This document shows positions 24,103-34,139 of a stretch of DNA of 64,000 nucleotides, one piece after another (the stretch's first letter is position 1; every line of letters begins with the position of its first letter). Location: NCBI RefSeq assembly GCF_000208745.1, contig NC_030851.1, positions 4,192,598 through 4,256,597 of the forward strand, in the 5' to 3' direction. The notes under the pieces are model-generated. The model did not search any database. It was not told the origin of the DNA and worked only from the letters and a program-made list of their open reading frames with translations. This stretch comes from Theobroma cacao (lineage: Eukaryota; Streptophyta; Magnoliopsida; Malvales; Malvaceae). A program made the translations under genes and the position numbers.

Positions 24103-24240
24103 GATGATGGGTAATTCAAAAGTCTGGATTTTTTTTCTTCTTCTTTTTCCTTCTAAAAGAGCAAAAAAGAAAAGAAGTTGGGTTTTTCAAAAGAGTTATA
24201 GAGTGATGTGAATTGGGTTTTCTTTGTGGTGTTGGAAGGG

Positions 24241-24250
24241 GTATATATAT
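24241..24250 (-). promoter_or_regulatory. TATA box of the KCS gene
   Basis: ATATATATAC on the minus strand lies about 140 bp upstream of the ATG, predicting a leader of roughly 110 bp that includes the A- and T-rich tract at 24120-24165. Confidence 0.5.
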
Positions 24251-24329
24251 TGGAGAGGATTTAGAGGTTTTAGGGAAGGTTGGGTGGGGTTTTGAGAGGG
24301 TTGATGCAACTACAACAACGACCAATGCC

Positions 24330-26485
24330 CATTAAAGAACACGTAGATTGTTAGATTACTATTAGTAGAATGTTACAGAGAGGACGGAGAGGTGGGAGTT
24401 GGAGTTTCCTGATCTGTTTTAAAGTTATGATAACGCTAGCCAGCCTCCTTTAAGTCTTCACCCCTTTCCCTGTCATTGTTTCTGGTTTTCGCCTTGCAAT
24501 CCTCTTTGACCCTGATTTCTTTATTTTATTTTCGGAGTTTCAGCAATGTAAGGGAAACCAAATGGGCAAAAAGGAAATGGGGTTGAGTGAAGAACTTGAG
24601 CATTAAATTTCGTGTGTTTTGGAGGCGAGTCAAAACAGATGGGAGCGGAAGTTTCAAAGTTGTTTCCTTGCACGGCTTGAGGTGAAATGAAAGCGAAGGC
24701 TGTGTTTGGGGAACTGGGCTACTCCCAGTTTCTTTCTGTCTTGCCAAATTTTACACCTCATCACTAATTATTGATTACTTTTATTATCATCTTCAATATC
24801 AAAATGAAGGCCCAAACTTGGGGAGAAGAGACATATATTATTTTTCTAATACAATTATTTTAAATAAGATAGAATTTATCTATTTACAAATAACTCAATT
24901 AATTCATAATCTCACGAAACTGTTCAAATTAAAAAGATAAGATTAATAGGATTTTTCCCAATTAAAACATGCACCTTTTATAATTATTTAATCACTTTCT
25001 TTTACATATTTAATAAATGATAAAACTATTTCTCTCATCCTTCCAATATAAGTTTACAGTTCCTTTAATGTGGATTAAAAAAATCCATGTACCGTGTGCC
25101 AATGCAAATAAACAAGTTACAAATTGACCTCCTTGGCTCTCTCCATTCCCTAGGATTTCTTCAAAACTTGGACTGTAATTGACATGTACATGATGAGACG
25201 TGTATGCTAAAGGGGGCAAGAAACCTTGTCTTTACAATTTCGTGAACTAAAATCAAAACCAAACGAAGTCCTAGGAATCATAGGGAATAGGTTGGGTTTG
25301 TCTCCCTCTTTTTTTTCTCATTTATTATTTTTTTAATACATCTCCTGTTAAACAACAGTACATAGGGAGATGTGAATGACTTGAATGGAGCTTACCACAG
25401 GGACGTAAATCCACAAATAACAGTTTTTTTTACTTATTAAACATGTCAAAGTCTATTTAATTATTTATTAATGTATTATTTTTATAAAATATATGAGAAT
25501 CAAAATAAACTCGTATCAAAATATGGAAAAAATATCTTCGTAACACAAACATTGTACAAGAAAAAAATGTCGCGCATGTCAAACCAAAAAGAAATTAAAT
25601 GAATTTTCAACTTACAAATAAAAGCTCCCTTCCACATAATAAATATATTTTTCAAATTAAAAATATAAACTCATTACACGAGCCAACGCCGTGGAAAAAG
25701 ACTCCTAGAGCAATGACCCTGAACACAATACTAGACCTCCCAAACGGGACTTAATAAAGAGATGTAAATCCATAAATAATTAGATGGGGGTGCTAATAGG
25801 ATTGGTACAATTTAGTCCCCAAGGCACTAAAATAAATTCAATAACTCCACACGAAGAAGATAAATTGATGATTTCATTGATGGCAACAACAACATCAAAC
25901 AACAGTTCACTTATTCAACGAGAGAGAAGAATACCAATCGCCGCCGATTTTTAAAAATCTTTAATGCGGCTTTTTGGGGAAAGGTGTGGGACCATTATCT
26001 CTGTGGCCAGTCAAAAATTTCCTTCGTACCAATCGTCATCGTCATCGTCATCATCACCGTCGATTGAAGGCCAAGTTTCTAGTTTATGACATGGCACTAA
26101 AATTTAAAAGTCAAAACGACCAAACCGGCCCATTATTATTTGCCATGGTCAGCATTCAATTTTTGGGGTTCATTTTGTGGCTCAATTCATACACAAATTT
26201 AATGGGATTGGACTTTTCCACCCCTCTTGTATTAGAGGGAACCATACTGTTCAGTCAAAAGAATTTAACTGGCCTTAGCAACAATTTGGGAGGCCATACC
26301 CCTGCTACCTACTTCCGGAGTCAGCTCACGCGTTTTCATAACTACAGCTAGTTTGACAGAATAAACGCTATTAAATTTGGGTGAATATTTTACATACATG
26401 TTTAACTAAATTGGAGATTCATTACAGATAAAAATATTTTCAAATTATTTAAATTACGTTCACTGGTTTTGTGATGCATAGAATC
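24330..26485. other. Intergenic, KCS upstream region
   Basis: The first several hundred bases are the presumed KCS promoter. Open frames at 24526-24747 (minus) and 25974-26351 (plus) show no known domain, and the second begins with TTG rather than ATG. A short GTCATC repeat occurs near 26030-26060. Nothing else is supported. Confidence 0.5.
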
Positions 26486-26493
26486 ATCTCAAA
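26486..26493. repeat. 8-bp target-site duplication, left (hAT)
   Basis: ATCTCAAA precedes the CAGAGCCGG terminus and recurs at 27239-27246. Eight bp is the hAT superfamily target-site length. Confidence 0.85.
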
Positions 26494-27238
26494 CAGAGCC
26501 GGCCCTTGGGTGAAGCCAACAAAGCAAGAGCTTTATGCCCTTAATTTGAAAAGGTCCCCAATTTAGAAAAGATTTATAATTTTATAATAATTATAATATA
26601 ATTAATTATATTAAAATATATAAAAATTAAAAATATATAAAAGTAAAAAATAATTAATAAAATTATTTATTTTCTTATTTTTTTAATTATATACTTAATC
26701 AATTTTAATTTTTTATTACTTCTTTATTTCTATAATGCTATTAATTCTCAATTATATTTTCTTATTTCTAATCAACTAACGGTCATATATATTTAATAAT
26801 TTTCAACAGTTATTTTTTTCTCATTTATTTCTCTTATTTTTAATCAACTCATTTAATGATTTTCAATAGTCATTTTTTTCTTATATATAAAACCAATTAT
26901 TTTTTTCAATGTATAATATCTACTTTTGAATTTTTTTTTCTTATTTGCTCTTTCTTTCTTTAACTTCATTTTTTTTCCAAAAAATATACAAAAAGTCTGT
27001 TCTTTTATTATTTTCATAAAATCGCGAACCTTATTTGCGGCTTGCAATAAGTATTAAACAATTAGGTACTATTATTTTAATTTTATTATTCTAATTTTTA
27101 CAGATTTTTTTTACTTTAATTTAGAATTTATGTTATATTACTATATTATTTTTATTTTAATAATTTTTTTAATTTTAATAAAAAAAATCTCATTTTAATA
27201 TTTCGTTTTAAACCTTTAAACTTATTGAACCGCCTCTA
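26494..27238. mobile_element. Non-autonomous hAT element (745 bp)
   Basis: The left end CAGAGCCGGCCCTTG and the right end, read inward as TAGAGGCGGTTCAA, form imperfect terminal inverted repeats of the hAT CAGNGCCGG type. An 8-bp duplication ATCTCAAA flanks them. The interior is over 80 percent A+T and has no transposase frame, so it would need transposase supplied elsewhere. It lies about 2.4 kb upstream of the KCS start codon, in the interval before the RADIALIS-like gene. The left subterminal region resembles the end of a larger hAT element, so this is probably an internal-deletion derivative. Confidence 0.85.
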
Positions 27239-27246
27239 ATCTCAAA
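27239..27246. repeat. 8-bp target-site duplication, right (hAT)
   Basis: ATCTCAAA follows the right terminus and is identical to 26486-26493. Confidence 0.85.
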
Positions 27247-28751
27247 TTAAACATCCCTCCCTCCTTTCTTTACTCTTTTTTAATCTTAATTTTTAATTAT
27301 TTTATTTGGGTGATGAAACAAATTTTCAGTTCTTAAACCAGTGTGCTTTACGTGCTGAATATTATATTCTTAAAAGAAAAGTTCGTGACGGATTTTTAAT
27401 GGAGCTATGAAGATGTTTCTTAGGAGTTGGAACTGTGGTTCTGTCTATATTATTGTGCATTACAGTACTATTTTATTCTTTTTTCAGTTTCTTCTCGTAC
27501 CTGATGGTTCCGTCTATATGTTGTTTCGGTACATGCCTACATGGTTCTGTCTATAATATTATATTATACATTAAGGTTTCCCTTGCCTTCTTAAATTTCA
27601 TTTTCTTTTGATAAGGAAATTTTAAGCTAAAATAAAGAAATTATTAAAATAATAAATTGATAGATAAACATAGAAGCTACATAAATATCATCTAAAAATA
27701 GATATTATGCATATAATATCTATAAAAGTTTTTAAATTATTTAAAATATCATTTTATAGTAAAAGATGTTAATGTGATATGTAAACATGTCATAATTGAT
27801 AAAATATGATTATGTAATATTTTTTATTTTTTATATAAATAATATAATATATAAAAAATGATAAATAATATTTTAATTAATGACAGTTAATTAATTATTA
27901 TTTATTTAATTTAAAATAAAAATATAAAATTTAATTGAATGTAATAAATAATAATAATTTATTTAAATTTTTAAAAATGATTTAGAGACTTTTAAAATAT
28001 TATGTCAGATTATATATACTAACAAATTAAGTAGATTATTCTAATTGATAGACAAGATACACGATGTCCGGAACTAATTCAGCTCCGTCATAATCCGTTA
28101 ATATATTTTTTTTCTGCTAAGAAAAATGGTTTAAAATTATTTATCTAATCTAACATTCTGTCAGTAGTTATAAACAAATAGTTATAATAAAAAGGCAGCA
28201 GAGTTAATGATTTGTTTGCATGGAAATCGTGGAAGAATCCCATAAAATATCTTGGGGCTCTAATATGACTTTTAACAGGTTTGCTTTGGTAGCAATCAAA
28301 TGTGTGAAGCTCACTGCCCAAGATAAATTTTATTAGTATTAATCCAGTGAATTATAACCGAAGGAAACGACTAATTTCAATTCTCAACGTTTTATTGCTT
28401 TGCTGAAAAGCAAAGGAGAAAAAATGTTAGCAATATTTCTGACAAGTTGAGGAATTAGTTCTTCCCTGGTAAAAAGTGAAAGACCTTGTGCAATGCTGTA
28501 AGTTTGGAAATGGCTAATGGTCAAGGACGGATCAACCGATAATGGGATATCAGAAAAGCTATCAAATTAACCTTCCCAAGGTCAAAATTCAAACCCACAT
28601 TTGCCTACTCTCGTGTTGCATTAGCCCACGAGAGGGAAATTCCAGGCAAATGTTTTCGGTTTCTATATGAACAGAGGTCAAACTGTAAAGGGCATCAGTC
28701 CAAAATTTTGCTATGAGCTCAAGTCCATATTGACACTAATCACATTTTAAT

Positions 28752-28916
28752 AAAATCTTATTGAATTTGAGTATCTCTCTTTTATCCCGTAAATCTTGAT
28801 GCCTTACCTCTTTTTAAGAATTTGAAACTTACTGTTAAAGTTTTCAAATTCGAATTATGACGGGGAATCCATGTAAACTCTTGAAAAAAATTCGTAATGC
28901 TGCTGGTGGTGGTAAA
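28752..28916 (+). repeat. Dispersed repeat A, copy 1
   Basis: This about 165-bp segment matches 29864-30020 in the same orientation with many substitutions. Shared blocks include TTATTGAATTTGAGTAT, CGTAAATCTT and, near the end, TGCTGGTGGTGGTAA versus TGCTAGTGGTAA. The family is not identified. Confidence 0.7.
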
Positions 28917-29368
28917 GAAGAAGTGAAATTAAATTAATAAACTTACTTAATGGCGACCCGTGAGACTTAACAAAAAAGTAGTAGCCCATATCAATATTCG
29001 GTCCATAACGCTAGCCCACGAATAGACGCCCATCTCCCACCCTATTCTCTTGCTCTTGAGCAGTGTTGCGTGACGCGTCTCGTTGCTGTGGTAGACAACC
29101 ACAAGTGCTTCTTTTTTTTGAAATGCAACAACCACAAGTGCTCAAGCCTTGATTTCAATCTTCAGCTTTAAGATATCAAAATCTGTCTCAGCGTTTACCC
29201 AAAAGAGATAAAACAAATGTTCTGGATTCGTTCGCAGATGTTTGGAATGTGGAAAATAATTGTTGCATAAAAGGATTGCTAAGAGAAGTTGAAATTTCGC
29301 TGCCACTGCAAGCAAACCCTGTCAGAGTAGTCTGATTTGTATCCTATCCCCTCCCCCTCAGATGGACC

Positions 29369-29446
29369 ATATTCTACATCGAAAGGGAACCACTAGACTA
29401 AAGAGACTTGTATACGGTGATGGATCCATGATATGATAGTTTAAGC
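29369..29446 (+). repeat. Dispersed repeat B, copy 1
   Basis: It matches 29699-29766 in the same orientation. Shared pattern: CATCGAAAGGGAACCACTA then GGTGATGGATCCAT and GATAGTTTA-like text. Family not identified. Confidence 0.55.
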
Positions 29447-29698
29447 TTTTGGATTCAAATGTGTGATTTTGGGCCATATTGCTTGGTACATTCCTCAGCG
29501 CCTGTCAAGCACACAGAACAATTGATATCAGTGTCAAGTTCCGTTGCCATGGACCCAAGTCGCGGAAAGGGCTGCTTGGAGTAGAGGGGAGGTGAAAAGG
29601 GCTTACCTATTGCCAGAAGAGGGCTATGATCTGCCACCAGAGTGAGTTGGCTAGACTGAAGCCATTGACAAGCATGGACTGGCCTGCTACGTTCCCAA

Positions 29699-29766
29699 AT
29701 CCTATATTGAAAGGAAATCACTAAACAGCTTATATATGATGGTGGATTCATCAGCTGATAGCTTAT
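29699..29766 (+). repeat. Dispersed repeat B, copy 2
   Basis: This is the second copy of repeat B (TATTGAAAGGAAATCACTA then GGTGGATTCAT and GATAGCTTA), about 330 bp after the first. Confidence 0.55.
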
Positions 29767-29863
29767 GTATCTCATTTGTTGTATTCAATTAAAAGGAAAA
29801 AAAGACCAATGGTAAAAAAGAGAGTAAAATGTTAGAAAAATATTAGTCCCTTTTAGTATACGA

Positions 29864-30020
29864 TAAAACTTATTGAATTTGAGTATTTTTTTATTTCTCG
29901 TAAATCTTAATATCTCTTTTTAAAATTTTGAAACTTTCAATTAAGGCTTTCAAATTTGAATTAATGATGATAAATCCTTCAAGAATCCGAAAAAAATGTA
30001 ATGATGCTAGTGGTAATAAA
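29864..30020 (+). repeat. Dispersed repeat A, copy 2
   Basis: This is the second copy of repeat A, about 1.1 kb downstream of the first. The overall order is A, B, B, A, all in the same orientation. Confidence 0.7.
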
Positions 30021-32159
30021 ATTTTTTTAGTTCATGTATGATTTCAAATTAGATATTTAATTAAATTTTAATCAGATGAATTTTTTCGCAAATATATATG
30101 AATTTATTCTGGATAATAACTTTTAAAAATCCTATTGAATTTGTACACAAATTATATGTTTTTAGTTGTTGGGTATGCTACTTGTAGGACTGATGGAGCC
30201 GTGACTGAATACGTGTTGAATAGGAAATGAAATCACTCCACAAGGTCTTGCACAATTGGGCAACATTTGGTTACTTTCTAAAATGGCCGGCTACTCGACA
30301 AAGAGGTAGTAGCCCCTGTATCTTTACTTTTTAGTGAAGAAAGCCGAGTCTTGAATTGCTTAAATCCTCCTTATTTGCTTTACTGACACTGATACTTAAT
30401 GGTCATATTTGTATCGCACTAGACTATGTTAAGGAATCTCCAATATATGGAAATACAGAAAGGCATTCTTCGTTTTACTAAAATTGGATTGGATTGTTGG
30501 CTCGGATCTGACCAAAAAGGGGAAAAGGACAGCGAAAGCCTGTTAGCATACAATTTGTTTGAGCAATTTAATGCCCAAGGTCAAGTTGTTCTATTTTTAT
30601 GATGGAGAATTTTTTTTTTGAAAGGGATAAATAAACCCTTGGTAGGACTAAGGTTAGAAGCCTAGCCTTGCTGGAATTACATCCACTAAAAGGGCTGAGT
30701 AAAACATGAAGGTCATACCAGATTTGAGTTTATTTAGGAGATAGAATTGCTGTTTGGATAATTAAATATTTGATGTATTCATAATGTATAACGTCTCTAA
30801 GACAGTATCAAGTTTTAATATTAATCGTTGATGTTAGTATTTGGTGATCTGACAAAATATAAAAGTTATACACTGTTAATTTATCAAATATTAATTCTTG
30901 TTATTTATGTCCTATATATGAAAGAAAAGTCCAATATGGAATATATAGTTTTAAAAGATGAATATTCTCAAGGGAGGTGGAGGTGGGTTCGTTCAATTCA
31001 AGAGATGCAAATCTTGAAATCCAAATCTTTAGTAGTCTTTTCTTTTCTCGTCATATGCATGGTGGAAGAAGGGTTTATTTCCCTTCTTTTTTTTTTTTTA
31101 AGGTTGGATCTTGCTAGATTGAAGGCCTATTTGACGCTTTCCAATAGGAGTTGTAAGAGTCAATGGCGAAGGGGTCACATGCTTCATCCCGCATATTGTG
31201 AGAGGGTTGTTCAACGGACCAACCTAACAGCACGCTTCTGAATTCTTATTTGTGCGCTTTAGTATAGATATGGCAAACCCTCCAATCATTGACGTTCAAT
31301 ATCTTGCCTTTAGGTTAATATATTGACAAATTTTATTGCTTAAAACTAGCTTATTTGGAGCAACATGGTGGTTATCTTAAACGTCTGCTACTGCTAAAAG
31401 AAGCAGGTGCGGCCCGGCTGCATGCTTCCAGCACATTCTTGCCCTGCTATCATGAGGCATTGGGACCCTAGCTAGGGACTTGATAATGGAAAGGGTTAGT
31501 TAAGTTCTCGATGCTTAATCATATCCTAAATCCAGTAACATCTGGAGCTTAATTTGCTGACAAGATTGTCCTCTTCATTTTTATAATTACCAGCGGAAAC
31601 GGTCTATGTTTACCCTTTGGGGCTACTAATTATTTGCACCACACCTACCAAAGAGGTCCTCATACAGGTCATCAATCAGAATGAGTTTTGTGTGAGGCTC
31701 AGAGTTTTTCATCATGTTGTCGATTAAGCAATTGAGTTACGTACAGTTTGCTCGATTCCTACCATAGCTTACAAGATCCAAGGGTGTAACAAGCAGATGA
31801 AAGCAAGTTCATTTTTTGACAGCGTCCAGGAGCTAAATGAGCTTCTGTTTTCTTTATTACTTTAGTTGGTGCTGGTGGAAGAGAGATGAATTGAGCTTCT
31901 GTATTATACAATAGGCTTCGCTTTCGTGGTATATATATTTTACCCTAAAAAGATGTTAGTGAGGATTAAAGTATATGGGAGAAAAAGGGAAAAAAGCTGA
32001 TGATAACATATGCAAGGCATAGGAGGTGGTGTTCCTATTGCCATGTGGCAACATGTAGTTCCAAAGATAAGCCAACTTTCTGGCTAATTAACTTCAAACT
32101 AATAACCTTGCCGCCTCTTCATATAGCTCTCCTACTTCTGCTGCATTTCTGCCCGTTTA

Positions 32160-32162
<3 letters not shown>

Positions 32163-32215
<53 letters not shown>
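32163..32215. repeat. (TA)n microsatellite running into (CA)n
   Basis: About 22 TA units (32164-32207) are followed by a short ACACACAC run. Length will vary between individuals and assemblies. Confidence 0.95.
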
Positions 32216-32697
32216 GTATACTTCCATATTAATTTGTTCTTTAGCGATCCCATCTGATGATGTACATCTGTCAATCTCATAGTGTTCCTTTCGTACAGAA
32301 TTCACTGTCAGATTACATCTAGTTCAATGCGAATTTTGTTATTTGTACTTTGATTCTTCAATTATTTCAATGCATTATTTATTGTACTGAGAATAAAAGC
32401 ACTAGTACAGGCTAAACAAAATACGTACTATAGATTCCAACAAAAGAGATTCTTTCACAAAAAGAGCACAGGAGAGAGGAAGAAAGATGACAGATTATGT
32501 GCCACTTCCCGATACATTATTAATAGATGACATAGAATATATAAAGAGCGTAATAACTAAAACTTAGAGGAGGAGATGGAGTCACTAATCGCGATTCTGC
32601 TATAATTAGTACTATTACTACAATCACTATGGTGACATCTGATATACTAGCAGGCGGCGGCAATGGATCTTTATTGTAGGTGACGCAAGTCCATTCC

Positions 32698-33732
32698 TCA
32701 ATTGGGCTCCATACTTTTCATCCTGCATATTAAAAGAGAAAATCAACAGAGTTAGCCATAAAAAATTAATGATGGGGAGATGCCGCTTGTTTGATTTACG
32801 TCGGAAGGAAGGAGAGATGTAGAGAGAAATATAAGCTCTGGTGGCTTAAAGCTCAGAGTTATGGGAGCCACGTGAAAAAGTACATCAGGAATAAGACTAA
32901 TGAGCCGGGGAGGAGACGACAGATGACGAAAAAATCAGAAAGCTGCTATAATTTCCTAGGTCTCTAATTTACTTTCTTGGAGGGACTCCCATGATTGAAA
33001 TTATGTAAAGGGGTCCTCACGAAAATATATGTGACGTACTCTCTGAAAACAACAGGTCTTGGTTTTTTTTACAAAGCATAAAAACTTAAGTAGGTTAGGC
33101 TTATGAAAGCAATAAAAAGTAGTAGCAAATAAGCAAACTAAGTCGCGGTTATGTGTTCTGTGGCAAGTGGGGGATGGAAACCGCCTTATTGTGCCTAAGA
33201 AAAGGAGTCAGAGAATCTATGTAAGGTTTGAGGGGCCAGACTCGAGGGACAGGCGTTTGCCCTTTTTCGAGATTTAGATACCTTTAATTTCGGCATCTCA
33301 TGGTTATAAAAGTCAAAGAGATATTCTAATTGCCGTACTAGCTAACACCAATGGAAAAAGCTTGCTTGCTATCGTTTTGTTTTTGAGAAAACAAAGTATA
33401 ACTTTGTCTAGGTGAAGGTCTTTTCTTTGCTAGTTAGTACTATTTTTTCACTACTTTTTCTCCTCATCACTCGCGTTACCTCGGCTATTTCCGGCAGAGG
33501 TCCTGTAGTTGGGGAAGGGCACTTGGCCTGACTCGATGTGCTTCACATCCTGCACGAGGAGCTCATAGTGCCTTTTCACTTCTTCAGCAGTTTTCCCTCC
33601 AACCGCCTTGGCAACATTGTACCAACGGTCAGGGGTGTCCTTATCATACACAGCCAAAGCCCTTTCGAAGTCTTTGTTTTGCTTGGCTGTCCATGAACCA
33701 GAACCACGGGAGGACATTGAGCTTGATGCCAT
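32698..33732 (-). CDS. RADIALIS-like single-MYB protein (2 exons, 100 aa)
   Basis: Exon 1 is 33732-33455 and exon 2 is 32722-32698, with a 732-bp GT-AG intron. The protein has one SANT/MYB repeat ([20 protein letters not shown] to [18 protein letters not shown]), then VPFPNYRTS and a short tail. The splice gives the ending DEEKKMKSMEPN, matching the family's EEKRM-(R/K) tail; without splicing a TAG follows EEKK at once. Length of about 100 residues is normal. In-frame Met codons upstream of 33732 would add 14 non-family residues, so MASSS is the preferred start. RADIALIS-like proteins are nuclear factors that antagonise MYB partners; Arabidopsis RL/RSM genes affect seedling growth and hormone responses. 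It sits next to a GRP gene as in Arabidopsis (RL1-GRP8, RL2-GRP7). Confidence 0.92.
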
Positions 33733-33957
33733 TCTTCTTAGGCTAACGTAAAATAACTGTTCAAAATTAGGCAAGAAAACTAGGAGTACCAGTAGAATAA
33801 AGAATCACTATTCAGAATGGTTTTTTTTTTTTTTTGAAAAATGAGGAAATTGGAGAGCGTACAAGAAGCAAAGGATACTGAGGAGAGGATATAGGGTCAA
33901 ACAAAGAAGACTGCTGTCAAGGGGATGGTATGAGCAAAGAGGTGGCAATGGCTGCTC

Positions 33958-33965
33958 TTTATAAG
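33958..33965 (-). promoter_or_regulatory. TATA box of the RADIALIS-like gene
   Basis: CTTATAAA on the minus strand lies about 230 bp upstream of the ATG. Confidence 0.5.
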
Positions 33966-33966
33966 C

Positions 33967-34001
33967 GGAGGGGTGGGGGTGGGGGGTGGGGTGAGGTGGG
34001 G
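33967..34001 (+). promoter_or_regulatory. G-rich tract beside the RADIALIS-like TATA box
   Basis: Runs of four to six G separated by single T or short spacers occupy 35 bp immediately upstream of the TATA box. Four or more G-runs could fold as a G-quadruplex on the template strand. It may be regulatory or only a simple repeat. Confidence 0.55.
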
Positions 34002-34139
34002 TATATGGCTAGTTGGCGTAGAAATCTTGCAAAAGCCCTGTAGAATTTTAATGATTTGTCTCCTTAGGAACCACAAAATGTAGTAGGACAAAGAGGAAGA
34101 AGGGAAATGTAAGAGAATCAGTATCTCCAAATAAAAATA

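Larger units (their letters stand above)
27247..32697. other. Intergenic, AT-rich, dispersed short repeats
   Basis: No gene is supported across about 5.4 kb. It contains two pairs of short direct repeats, listed separately, and a TA microsatellite. Open frames here, such as 28947-29135, 29455-29775 and 30828-31241, lack any domain and two overlap the repeats. Confidence 0.5.

Noticed and set aside
24526..24747. 73-codon frame upstream of KCS
   Set aside because: It lies in the presumed promoter, has no domain and has no supporting context.
25974..26351. 125-codon frame upstream of the hAT element
   Set aside because: It starts at TTG, has low-complexity His/Arg repeats from a GTCATC run, and shows no domain.
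32163..32215. Regular TA repeat considered as a CRISPR-like or structured array
   Set aside because: It is a simple dinucleotide microsatellite with no spacers.
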